A stretch of DNA of 64,000 nt, from positions 423,333 through 487,332 of the forward strand of contig JXTB01000315.1 of NCBI GenBank assembly GCA_002914805.1. Reading direction: 5' to 3'. This stretch comes from Parasponia andersonii. Taxonomy: Eukaryota > Streptophyta > Magnoliopsida > Rosales > Cannabaceae. Under the pieces are notes generated by a model, which had not been told where the DNA came from, made no database searches, and worked only from the letters and a program-made list of their open reading frames with translations. This document shows, in pieces, positions 11,333-21,361 of this stretch (its first letter is position 1; every line of letters begins with the position of its first letter). Both the position numbers and the translations under genes were made by a program.

Positions 11333-11576
11333 CGCATATAGTGCTTTGATCAATATACATTGTAAATCTTTCTTAGCATGTAAAATATATTTTAATTTTA
11401 TAGTCTCTCTCATGGAAGTACTTTACTAATGTATATTTCTTTTTGGGTGCAATTTATTTCCAAGATAGACAATATATATACAATAAAACAATTAATCAAG
11501 AAGAATTGGGATTCATGCATGCTGGAAACCTTGACCATTTTTCTCGTTTTAATTAAACACAATTTTGGGTGCTAAT

Positions 11577-13728
11577 TGTCACGATCTGAGATTAGGATCA
11601 GTAGTAGGAATGGGTATTTCATAAAACATAAATACTAAAATTATTTTTATTTTTAAAATCACTTATTTAATTCAAAAATTTACCTCGAGACTCTAACTTT
11701 TCAAATTTCCCTCAATAAAATATTTAACTAAAAAAAAATCTCATAATTATGCGTTACTCATTAAATATAGACAGTAATTAAAATAGTTGTTTAATAGTCA
11801 TGCATCACTAATTATCTCATACTCAATTACAGATATAAATAATACAAATTATGAAAAAATCTCACACTCTAGGTCATAAAGTTTAACAAAATCTAAACTT
11901 CTACTAAACCTAAATATTTCACAAGTCTCGTAGGCATTTACCAAATTATAAATAAACTAGTGATTCTGCAATACTTCGAACTAGGTCTCTTGGTTCAAAT
12001 CATACTGAGTACCACCTAAAGGGAAGAAGAGGTGAGCTAATGCCCAGTAGAGAATTGATTATAAGTTTTCATTATATAAGAAATATACTCACTTTGAAGG
12101 TCATGCATGATTAGTATTCCATTCAAAACAGTTCACAAAACCAAAGTGGAAATCATAGTCCAATAGTTCAAACATTCCAAATTATTGTAAAATATCCATT
12201 AAAACTAGTAATATCTATTCAAGCCAACACATAACCATATATATAATCATGATGTCTGAAGTGTCATAGTGGATCACTCATAAGTCGAGCCATTTAAAAA
12301 GACGTCGTAAGTCTGATCACTTAATATGAGACATCATAAGTCCAACGACCACCGAAGTGTGTGAATGCATGCAAATACTATAAGAGTGACAAAATAAAGA
12401 TAGGCACCATTTTCACAAAATCTCAAAATAACTATGCAGTATTCTTTAATCAAACACCACTTAGTCCTTAAAACTGAGTTCTCAAATCATTTTAGGTTTT
12501 CTAAAAATTTTGGCATTATAATAGTTATTTTTTATTAAAACCCAAAACCTAATTTCCTACAAAAAAAAAATTCAAAATAATATATATGGCACACCAACCA
12601 ATATGACGTGCCTCCCAGGCAGTTTATATTTCAAATCAAGTCAAAATAAATATAAATCATATTTTTATGAATTAATTCATGAAATTCCAGATTTATTGAA
12701 AATATGTGAAAATCAAAATTAAACCAATTTGAAGATCAAGTAATCGAATCCCTACTTTAATTGAGTGTCCAATTGGTATTACAGGACTATGGAGAAGACT
12801 TGGCGTCGTTTGGGTGTCGTTTAGAGGGCCGGGTGTTGCTTTCAAACATTTGATTTCTTAATTTTAAAACTTGATTTTCAAACAGAGCTTCAAATCATGA
12901 AACAGACTTCACTATTGAATTCAAAAGATCCAAAAATACTAAGTAAGACATATAATTTATCAAATTTGGAGTCGGGCCCTATGACACGTAAATTGAGACA
13001 AATCTAAGCCGTCTAATTTCGTTTTTCGTGCAAGTTTCAAAACATAGTCAATATATATCTCATTTTTTTATCATTTTCAACGTATTTTAAAAATGATATT
13101 AGTTTTAAAATCTAACAATCCTCTCAAAAAGTCAACTCTAAAACTAATTACACACAAAATTGTTCAACAAAATTGAAATCAAATGGAGTAAAATTGAGAT
13201 ACAAGGCACTTATAACAAGATTTCTCGTGAAGAGAGAAGTTCACAGCGGCTAGTTTCGCAACGAACGGCAGCCGAAATCGTCTCTGGGGGGCTGCTTCCG
13301 GTGGAGGCCTATTCGTCCAGCGATGGCACGTTGATTCTGGGTGGCGACGAGTATCAACAGCGGTAGAACAAGCTCCTACACTGGCTAGCCATGGGGAGTT
13401 TGCCGCAGGGGCCTTGTGAGAGAAAAAAGAGAAATGCAGGAATTTATGGCCAATTTTAAAAAAAGTAACGCCACATGTTAGTTTCTGGTTAATTGAGCAT
13501 TATTTTGATTATTTGCATTTAGACCCAGCTTTCTAAAAATATTTTCAAAACACCTTTAAATAATTATACTTTGACCCTAATTTTCAAACTTTCTTCATAT
13601 TTAAACCCAAATGAATCTATACCAAAATTCTATCCAAATTCATCTAATAATTATATTTTTTTTCAAATTTAAAATTTATATTTGGTCAAAAGACCATAAT
13701 ACCCTTGTTTATTTTAAGAGGTTTTACA
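11577..13728 (-). repeat. Complete 3' LTR of the deleted chromovirus
   Basis: On the minus strand it begins TGTAAAACC and ends GATCGTGACA. Positions 13258-13728 are repeated at about 13930-14458. The LTR shares family with the solo LTR at 2274-4804 and the edge LTR at 62183. Confidence 0.75.
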
Positions 13729-13809
13729 TCTTTTCCTCTTTAAAAGAATTTCGTCCCGAAATTCAAGTACAAAGCATAAACTCAAAGTACAAACTCAAGC
13801 TGAAAATTA

Positions 13810-13912
13810 ATTAAGTGAGGGTATTTTTCGCACATCTCTATCTCAAGTTCCCAAGTAGTTTCTTCTTCCTTACGATGATTCTAGAGAACTTTGACAAGCA
13901 GAATTTCTCTAT
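13810..13912 (-). pseudogene. Remnant of the chromovirus chromodomain (pol C-terminus)
   Basis: Minus-strand translation reads RNREILLVKVL, then a stop, then NHRKEEETTWELEIEMCEKY and PHL. This matches the well-known end of Tekay/Del-type chromodomains (VKVLWRNH...EEATWE-E-EMREKYP). The stop stands where a Trp is normally found, and the remainder of integrase and reverse transcriptase is deleted. The protein is not functional. Confidence 0.75.
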
Positions 13913-14463
13913 TACGCCAACCGGTTTCACAGCGAACGGCGGCCGAAATCGTCTCCGCCGAGAAAACCCACCGGTAGTGTTTTTCGCCGTTTTCGGAGAT
14001 TGCGAGCTCCGGCGGAGCTGCTTTCGGTGGCGGTCTCTTTGTCCGGCGACGATGCATCGATTCTCAGTGGCAGCGGGCGTCAACAGCAGCGGAACAGGCT
14101 CTTGCGATGGGTAGCCTTAGGGAGTTCATCGCAAGGAGCTCATGGGAGAAGAAGGAGAAATACAGGGATTTATGGGCAATTTTAGAAACTGTAGTTTCAC
14201 ACGTCAGTTTTTGGTTAATTTGGCATTATTTTACTTATTTGCACTTGGACCCAATTTTCTGAAAATTCTTTCAAAAATACCCTTGAATAATTTCACGTTG
14301 ATCCTAATTTTTAAACTTTCTTCACACTTAAACCCAAATGAATCTAGACCAAAATTTCGTCCAAATTCATCTAATAATTTGAGTTTTTCTTTTCAAATTT
14401 AAATTTTAAATTTAGTCAAAAGACCATAATACCCTTATTTATTTTAAGGGGTTTTACACTAAT

Positions 14464-16210
14464 AATCCTAAAATTAATAATTTTATAGTTGGTCTTGATG
14501 TTAATTAATGTTGGATTTTTACCGTTTTAATATTCTTAGGTATTATTAATTATGACCTTATTACTACTATAACAAATCAAACTGAAAGTACAAATTTTAA
14601 ATAAAAAATTTACTTACCACGTGCCTTACTGAAATTACCGAGAAATTTCGCTCAAGTAGTAAGATATATTTGGATTAATAAAACACCAGTAGTCCATTAG
14701 CTTTAATTTTCCCAAATTATAAGCCTTTCAACTTGTGATAAGTAAGTGTCCTAGCTATTTTGATTTTTGAAAACATGTGAGTTCAATCCAATTGAAAAAG
14801 ATAACATGCATGTAAGTTCAAGCTTTTTTGAATTAATATCTTTTCCATTACAATTCTTATGTGGTTTTTATCCGACTAAAACATAGTACATAGATGTACT
14901 TCTATTCTTATTTTCATTCCATTTTAATATTTGCTAAGGTAAAAAATAATTGGTCAAAGCAAAATGGAATTATATTATCTGCTATATAAATTTGAAAATA
15001 AAATCAAGAATAAATTTTTTTTAAGGGAAATATCAAGAATAATTGGAGCTTAATTAAATCTGACCTTTGCTTCTTAGACAAGTGTCCCCTATAATAAGAA
15101 CTTTATAATTCTTGATTGGAAAGTTGCATAATGCTTTAATTCAGAAGATAATGATCTGTATTTTCTAAAGTCCTTGACAAAAGAAATGATCTGATACAAA
15201 AGATGGAGTCAAATCACGAATGACTGGAGTTGTACTACTTATCAAGAAAGTAAGACAAATGAAGTGGAGTTAGATTATCACCTGATCAGCTGGACCATTT
15301 AGGTAGTGGCCAATTTACGTGGTAGTAGGATCGATCATTATTCACCCTCAATTTATTAAAGCAATAATTGATGAGATTTGAATCCTAACAAAAACCAAAC
15401 ATTCACGTGCACAAAGCGTGGGTGGGGCAACTTTTTTTAAAAAAAAAATAGGTATCAAATTCCTGATCATGTCTTATTACTTTAATTGGGAGCCACTTAT
15501 TGGTTCCGCAATTCAAATGCAAATAAATGTCACATAAAATGTATTGAGAACCATTTATTTAATATCTTCTGATCATCCAACACCCTACATGACCATGTGA
15601 TTCTAGATGCTTATGTTACATCTAGCATTTATTCAAGAGCCACTTCTCGATCCGAGGCTATATATTAGTCGTTATCATTAATTTTGAGATTAATAATTAT
15701 GATTTGTGATTAAAAGAGAAACTCGGAGGCGATTATAACAAGATTTTTTTTTTTTCGCTTGAAAGCTCATAATATAAGATTAATCACTAAAACTCTAGTA
15801 ATTATGATAAGATGTTCTAAACAACTATATTCATAATTTCGATAGACCATAACTCATTAGTTAACTTTTTAATTAGCTATTTGATGAATTGTATAAAACA
15901 TCATTCAATTTATTAAAACAAGTAAAAGCGTGTTATTTCCAAGAACAAAGATTTAACTAAAGGAAAGTTCGTAATTGCATCTTTAAGGTAGGGCTAGTAC
16001 AGTAGTACTATTCCATTTGATTAGTTAATATATTTTTTATTGAATTATCAAACTAAACAACACTGTTAATGATGATTCATGATTTGATTCCCAAACGAAT
16101 AATCAACCAAATATGTAACGCTAATAGACCAATCAAACATATCCTTGCTCCAAATATGCACTCATGTTCAAATTATGATCTTATAAAGGGACCACAAACA
16201 GATCCATGTA
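14464..16210. other. Gene-free spacer between copies 2 and 3
   Basis: AT-rich DNA without coding potential. Around 15400-15660 it resembles 8220-8480, sharing for example AACACCCTACAT and an ATGCNNNGC-ATTTATTCAAG-like stretch. From about 16130 it aligns loosely with the region upstream of copy 4 (from about 20240). Confidence 0.45.
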
Positions 16211-16618
16211 CCGGCAGATATATCCAAGTCACAGCTGTGTCCCCGTTTTGCTTAGTGGATAATTTATTCCTTTTTGATCGATATGTCCACTTGGTGAGAG
16301 ACATTATTGTTCGTTTTTAATTTAATGATGATCATGATTCATATTCTTTTGCCGTACTAGTCACATTAAATGGTGCTACTAGTTAAGTACAGGAATTTTC
16401 TTTGTTTTCAAAGCTGGAAATAACAAAGCCCTCGAGTCTGACAATGAAACATTAATTTTTTAATGGTCATGAAAATTGTAAGTGGTCCACTTCATCCTAT
16501 AGCTCTTCATATCTATTATTCAATATATACGCATGAATGATCGATATATTCGGTACATATTAACTGTTATTTTTTCCAATAAAATATTTGTTGCCCATGT
16601 GCATGCACTCGACTGGAT
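16211..16618 (+). promoter_or_regulatory. Conserved upstream blocks of acidic-gene copy 3
   Basis: Block A is at 16211-16242, B at 16281-16305 (ATATGTCCACTTGGTGAGAG), C at 16425-16453 (AAAGCCCTCGAG...ACAATGAAAC) and D at 16596-16618 (CATGTGCATGCACTCGACTG). Order and spacing match the other copies up to block D. Beyond D an insertion separates the blocks from the TATA box. Confidence 0.6.
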
Positions 16619-16629
16619 CATTCGTAATT

Positions 16630-16990
16630 TAAGCTATTTTTGGTAGGAAAGAAAAAAAGAGAAAATAAAAATTTTGATAGAAAAATAGAAGGAAATAAAT
16701 ATTTTGACCATTTGGTAAAAAGGAAAAAAAAAAAAAGAGAAGTGAAAGAGAGAGAGAGAGTGAGAAAAATAGTGGGATCTATTAAATATTTTTTTCTTAA
16801 AAATAGAAAGAAAAAAATATTTTACTCATATTTTAAAATAAATTTATCAAATTAATTTTGTATATTACTTTTAAAATTTTAATAAGAAAGATAAAATAAT
16901 TATTTTAAAATTAGTTTTCTTTATTTTCTATATATCAAACATGAAAAAAGTTTACTTTCTTTTTCATTTTACACATTTTCTTTCCATCTT
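16630..16990. mobile_element. Probable foldback/MITE insertion in the copy-3 promoter
   Basis: In copies 1, 2 and 4 block D and the TATA box are 58-71 bp apart, but in copy 3 they are 415 bp apart. The extra DNA is purine-rich on its left and pyrimidine-rich on its right. The left edge (AAGCTATTTTTGGTAGGAAA) resembles the inverse of a sequence at about 16933-16950 and also the inverse of 62020-62041 (AAGCTATGTTTGGTAGAAGA), suggesting a repeated foldback family. Exact ends and target duplication could not be fixed. Confidence 0.55.
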
Positions 16991-17032
16991 AACTTTTTTT
17001 TTTAAAAAAGGGAGACCTCTTTGTGATGTGCC

Positions 17033-17040
17033 TATTTAAA
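17033..17040 (+). promoter_or_regulatory. TATA box (TATTTAAA) of copy 3
   Basis: TATTTAAA in the context CCTATTTAAACGCC lies 136 bp before the ATG at 17169. It is separated from the conserved distal blocks by the inserted element. Confidence 0.6.
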
Positions 17041-17168
17041 CGCCTTGCCAACTGATAGAGCCATTATGTGAAAAACATATATCCTAGAAAAGTACTACGC
17101 TCCAATTCCTTGATTTCTTTCCCCATTAATAAGGCCTCAAAAATCTTATAATTCTTAGCGTACGTAAG

Positions 17169-17687
17169 ATGGCTTCTCTTGCAATTTCTCAAAAAAATTG
17201 GGCTTGCTTCAACGGTTGTGATGAATTGGAAGGAGTTGAAATCTCCAAAATCAACGGTGCCTTTCTCATGTCATTAATGGAAGAGTTACAAGATCATGTC
17301 GATGTTGAAGAGAGAGACGAGGAAAGATTGAATAGTGTGATTCGATCTCTCGAGGCAGAGATCAATTCATGCACAACGGAGGCTGAACACGATTCATGTG
17401 TGGAGCCTGATCATCAATCCAGTACTTTCGATGGAGAAGATAGTCAATCATGCGAGTTGGAGCAAATGAATGATCACGATTTCACGATTTCATTTGAAGA
17501 TCTTGATATGAATGGATGGATCAACATGGAAGCAGAGCCTTGCTCACCAAGTCATGAAATGAATTATTATGTGTACCAATGTGAAGATGATATGATTAAT
17601 GGTGTTGAAGGAATTAGCATTGATTATTCTACACATAATTATTGTGGAGCTGTCCGAGATCAGGAGCATGGATACAACTCTTTATGA
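17169..17687 (+). CDS. Highly acidic unknown protein, copy 3, C-terminus truncated
   Basis: The open frame of 172 residues begins MASLAISQKNWACFNGCDEL and keeps all blocks of the family: FLMSLMEELQDHV, DEERLNSVIRSLEAEIN, ISFEDLDMNGW, PCSPSHEMNYYVY and EHGYNSL. It then meets TGA at 17685-17687 where the intact copy has TGG (Trp). If that codon is bridged in the comparison, the family ending QETMYDSVMYN with its stop at 17721-17723 follows in the same frame. The product therefore lacks only the last 11 family residues and could be made and partly functional, or the copy could be at an early stage of decay. No domain is recognised. Its promoter carries an insertion between the distal blocks and the TATA box. 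Confidence 0.75.
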   Translation: MASLAISQKNWACFNGCDELEGVEISKINGAFLMSLMEELQDHVDVEERDEERLNSVIRSLEAEINSCTTEAEHDSCVEPDHQSSTFDGEDSQSCELEQMNDHDFTISFEDLDMNGWINMEAEPCSPSHEMNYYVYQCEDDMINGVEGISIDYSTHNYCGAVRDQEHGYNSL

Positions 17688-17723
17688 CAAGAAACAATGT
17701 ATGATTCAGTGATGTATAATTGA

Positions 17724-20318
17724 TGCATTTTCAATGAGTATTTTTTGTTTTTCTCAATATGACTAATTTAGAAATAAATTTATAATAACAAGTCATCTTA
17801 TTCAATATATTAATTTCTAAGTTCTTTTTATTTATTTTCATTTTGAAAATTTAATTTAAAGTTTAATTTTTTTATTACCTTTAATTTAAAACTATATATA
17901 ATATTGTATCTTCAATATTTCATAAAATTTCTTTTTTATTGAACGAAAGGTAAAATTCAAAATAGCATAATTTTCATATTATGAATAAGTTACTTTCTTA
18001 AATAACAAAAAATGAATAAAGCAACTATATTGAAAGAATTTTTTTTTAAAATTATGCTTTAAACAACTTAAAATTTATATATTTTTTGTTATTTTTTTTT
18101 CCAACAAATAAGATAGTTGAAAGTAATTTGAGATAAGTAATTTTTACTAGTTTCATTTTCTTGTAAAAAAAAAAAGAAAATAAAAAAAATGACCAACTCA
18201 AGTTACTCATCTTTTTTATTTTAAATAACTCTCTATATTTATATATGTATTAATTATAATAATTTTTTTAATAAATCTATTAATATTATTTTAGCCATCA
18301 GATTAAAATCTAATAACCCAAATTAGAGTACCTATCCATGAAATAAAAATAAAAATCTCCATTGAAATATTACTTGTGTATACACACACAGTTAAAACAA
18401 TAAATTAAGGAAATATACACACCGTTAAAACAATAAATTAAGGAAATACACGCAGGAAAGAAATTAAAATTAGAGAGATCATAATATATAGAACTCATGC
18501 TGATCTCCTCAGTAGATATATATATAAAACGATATATATATATATATATATATATAATGTTTGCCTCTCATCAGATTACAATGTTGCAAATGGTCAATAT
18601 ACATCCCAAGTTTAAAGTACATATACCAATTTAAAGTGGGATTGATAAGCTATATATATTAAATTTGGGATCCCTCAGTACAATTATACACTTGTTCTAA
18701 TGTATATAAGTTAAGATTTTTAATACTTCAAGATTCAATTATAATTTTAATTAATCCAATTAAATAATCAGTTGATAGGAAAAAGATGAGATTAAATTTG
18801 GTATTTAGTCTCTTGAAAATCTAGCTAGTCAGCAAATTAAAAATTGGATGTGTATGATTTCGTAATTTCTACAATTACAAGAGTATAACATAAAAAGAAA
18901 AAAAAAAAACTACAGAAGATGGTTTTGTCACTTAATTTACTATTTTACTATGAGTAATATTATGAGATATTACTAGTGTCACCACTAATGCTAATATCAC
19001 ATATAATTTGATACTGAGTAATTATAATCAATACTGTATAAATCTCATACGTAATTATAATTAATCTATAATCTATAATAAACTGAGAGATCATATAGTA
19101 CCGACTATTGATCACGCTATCCTTAGTATTATTCTTAACTAAAGGGCTGAAATGAATTTGAGTATGCATGACATTGACGTCTACTTTTCTTTTCCTTTTT
19201 ATAATTATATGTACGTTGATGGTTAAATCTGTCACCATCGAGTAATTGTTTTTAAGTTATTACAAAAGAAAATAATTGCAGTATATCAAATTAAGGAGAC
19301 ACAAGAGTTTATATGGTTTAGCTTAACTCTATTACTTATAATCAAACGTGCATTTCCTATTGAAAAACCACTTATTTATAGGTAATGGTGGTAGTAAGGT
19401 TTCTTAATTAAATAAGAAAACAAATAAAAGTGAAAAATACTAAAAATCAGGTAATTATCGCATCAGACGCTCAAAACATCTTCGATTGAAATTGGAAAGG
19501 GGAGCTAGGTCGAATTCTGCACGTATACATCAATTGGAGTACAAATTTGGTCCATGCACAAATTCTCATATTTATATGTATACATGTGAATATCAATATC
19601 CAGCATCACTCCTATGAAGACCAACTTAATTAATTATAAAGTCTTGGCAATATAAATTCGGAGATAAATATATAATTATGTATAATATTTCAAGAAAAAA
19701 ACTGAGAGAAGCGGTAAGGTTTTCATTTTTTTTTTTGGAGGAAAAATAGTTATACTGTTATTAAAAGTAGAAACTTTTTACAATAAAAGGCTAAGTTAGA
19801 CAAAGAGATTCCTCCATATAATAGTTAATATGTGCCCCTAAAATTCAAACTAGTTAATTCACTGTACACTCATATCTATAAATATTAGAGAATAACTACG
19901 CTGCTAGAAAGAAAAACAATCAAACTAATTAAATTCATCCAACAGAAATTATAAGCTCTAAAACATACAATAATTGTTTTCAAAAAAAAAAACATACAAG
20001 GATTCATCCAATGGTAAAATTAATTAAAAAAATTACTACATAACCTAAATAATTTTATTGCCTGAAGCTAATACGCGTTTAATTAATTAATATTTATGTT
20101 TTGTCGTTAATTAAATTATTTAAAAGCATTTTTTAAGGGTAAAGGTATAGCATATCAATAACGTCATTTGGTACACCAAAATAACTAATCAACTACGCAA
20201 TCCTAATTAAATATATTTGAACATAACTGTTAGTTATTGATCAAGCGTCCTTGTCCACATGAGATCTTGTTCAAATAATATGTATGGAAACGTACGGGAC
20301 CATTATACAGATCCATCT
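17724..20318. other. Gene-free spacer between copies 3 and 4
   Basis: Very AT-rich, with a TA microsatellite at about 18533-18556. Short frames such as the minus-strand one at 18960-19238 have no recognisable protein character. No RNA gene or further acidic-gene copy was seen. Confidence 0.45.
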
Positions 20319-20593
20319 CCCAGCGGATCCAAGACACAGCTTCTTCCCCCTTTTGCTTAATAATTTTTTTCGTATTTTATCAATATATGTTCACTTGGTG
20401 AGAGACGTATGTTTTGCCTTTAATTTTTGGGTCTCATTTCTTATCCGCAAGACATTGAAACTGGTCTACTTGATTACCCTACACTCTTTATATAATTGAT
20501 ATGCATGAATGATCCATATATATATATATATATATATATATTCCTTTATTTTCAATAAATTATTTGGTGGGCATGTGCGCACTTCGATTGGCT
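20319..20593 (+). promoter_or_regulatory. Conserved upstream blocks of acidic-gene copy 4
   Basis: Block A is at 20319-20347 (CAGCGGATCCAAGACACAGC), B at 20385-20408 (ATATGTTCACTTGGTGAGAG) and D at 20572-20593 (CATGTGCGCACTTCGATTGG). Block C (AAAGCCCTCGA...) is missing, and the B-D interval is correspondingly shorter. An AT microsatellite lies at about 20519-20541. Confidence 0.6.
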
Positions 20594-20663
20594 GGTCCAT
20601 AATGCAAACATATAAAATTTTTATTTATTAAAAAAGAAAAGAGACACTTCTTTTGTGAATGCT

Positions 20664-20671
20664 TATTTAAA
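20664..20671 (+). promoter_or_regulatory. TATA box (TATTTAAA) of copy 4
   Basis: TATTTAAA in the context CTTATTTAAAGGCC lies 149 bp before the ATG at 20813 and 71 bp after block D, as in the intact copy. Confidence 0.6.
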
Positions 20672-20812
20672 GGCCTCCTAGTTCCAATTGAGAGAAGCAC
20701 TGTGTGAAATTAACATATTTCTACTAAAGGGCATTCAGTACTTCTTGAACTTTTTGGCAATTCTTTCACACAAAACTAATCTTATATTTCTATTATATAC
20801 TTAATTAGTTAA

Positions 20813-21361
20813 ATGGCTTCTGTAGCCGTTACCAGCTATGAGAAATGGGCTTGCATCAACCGTGATGATGAATTCGAAGGAATTGAAATCAACGGTACAC
20901 GTGCCTTTCTTATGTCATTATGGAAGAACTACAAGATCACGTGGAAGAGGGCAATGAGGAAAGATTGAATAGTGTGATTCAATCCCTAGAAGCTGAGATC
21001 AATTCCAGCAAAATGGATGCTGATCAAGATTCATGTTCGGAGTCCGATCATCAATATATCAGCGATGGAGAAGATATAATTGGTACTCAATCATGCAGTT
21101 TAGAGCAAATAAACGGTCGAGATTGTTCAGTTTCATTTGATGATCTTGATATTAATGCATGGGATATTAAGATGGAGGCAGTTCCTTGCTCACCTAGCCA
21201 AGAATTGAATTGGTATATGTACCCGGCCAGTACATGTGGAGGTGATCACGAGATTAGTATTAATGATTATTATGCTAGTAGTACTTGTAGCGAAATAGCC
21301 CTAGGGGAGCATTACAACTCTGTGTCAAGAAACAACATATGATTCGTGGATGTATGACTGA
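20813..21361 (+). pseudogene. Acidic unknown-protein gene, copy 4, frame broken twice
   Basis: From ATG 20813 the frame reads MASVAVTSYEKWACINRDDE...AFLMSL, then shifts at about 20919: one A is missing compared with copy 3, giving TTATGG for TTAATGG. The family sequence continues in the next frame from an ATG at 20920 (MEELQDHVEEGNEERLNSVI... to ...EHYNSVSRNNI, 140 codons, stop at 21340-21342). Near 21325 two further bases are missing, and the family ending QETTYDSWMYD with its stop (21359-21361) lies back in the original frame. The two lesions sum to three bases. This copy is either a pseudogene, or a gene making a 140-residue product from the internal ATG, or contains base-calling errors. 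Block C of the promoter is also lost. Confidence 0.75.

Larger units (their letters stand above)
11577..14458 (-). mobile_element. Internally deleted Ty3/gypsy chromovirus
   Basis: The element starts TGTCACGATC and ends GGTTTTACA and is flanked by the 5-bp duplication CTAAT (11572-11576 and 14459-14463). On the minus strand it reads: a partial 5' LTR (14458 to about 13921), a short pol 3' end with a chromodomain remnant (about 13912-13810), a spacer with TTTCGGGACGAAATTC (typical between pol and the 3' LTR in these elements), and a complete 3' LTR (13728-11577, 2152 bp). Most of gag-pol, the primer site and the inner part of the 5' LTR are missing, so it is dead. The reading frames at 13160-14402 are within LTR sequence and are not genes. 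Confidence 0.8.

Noticed and set aside
13160..14402. Several short frames of 60-100 codons on both strands
   Set aside because: They lie inside the LTR sequences and chromodomain scar of the deleted retroelement, and the two LTR parts do not share an open frame.
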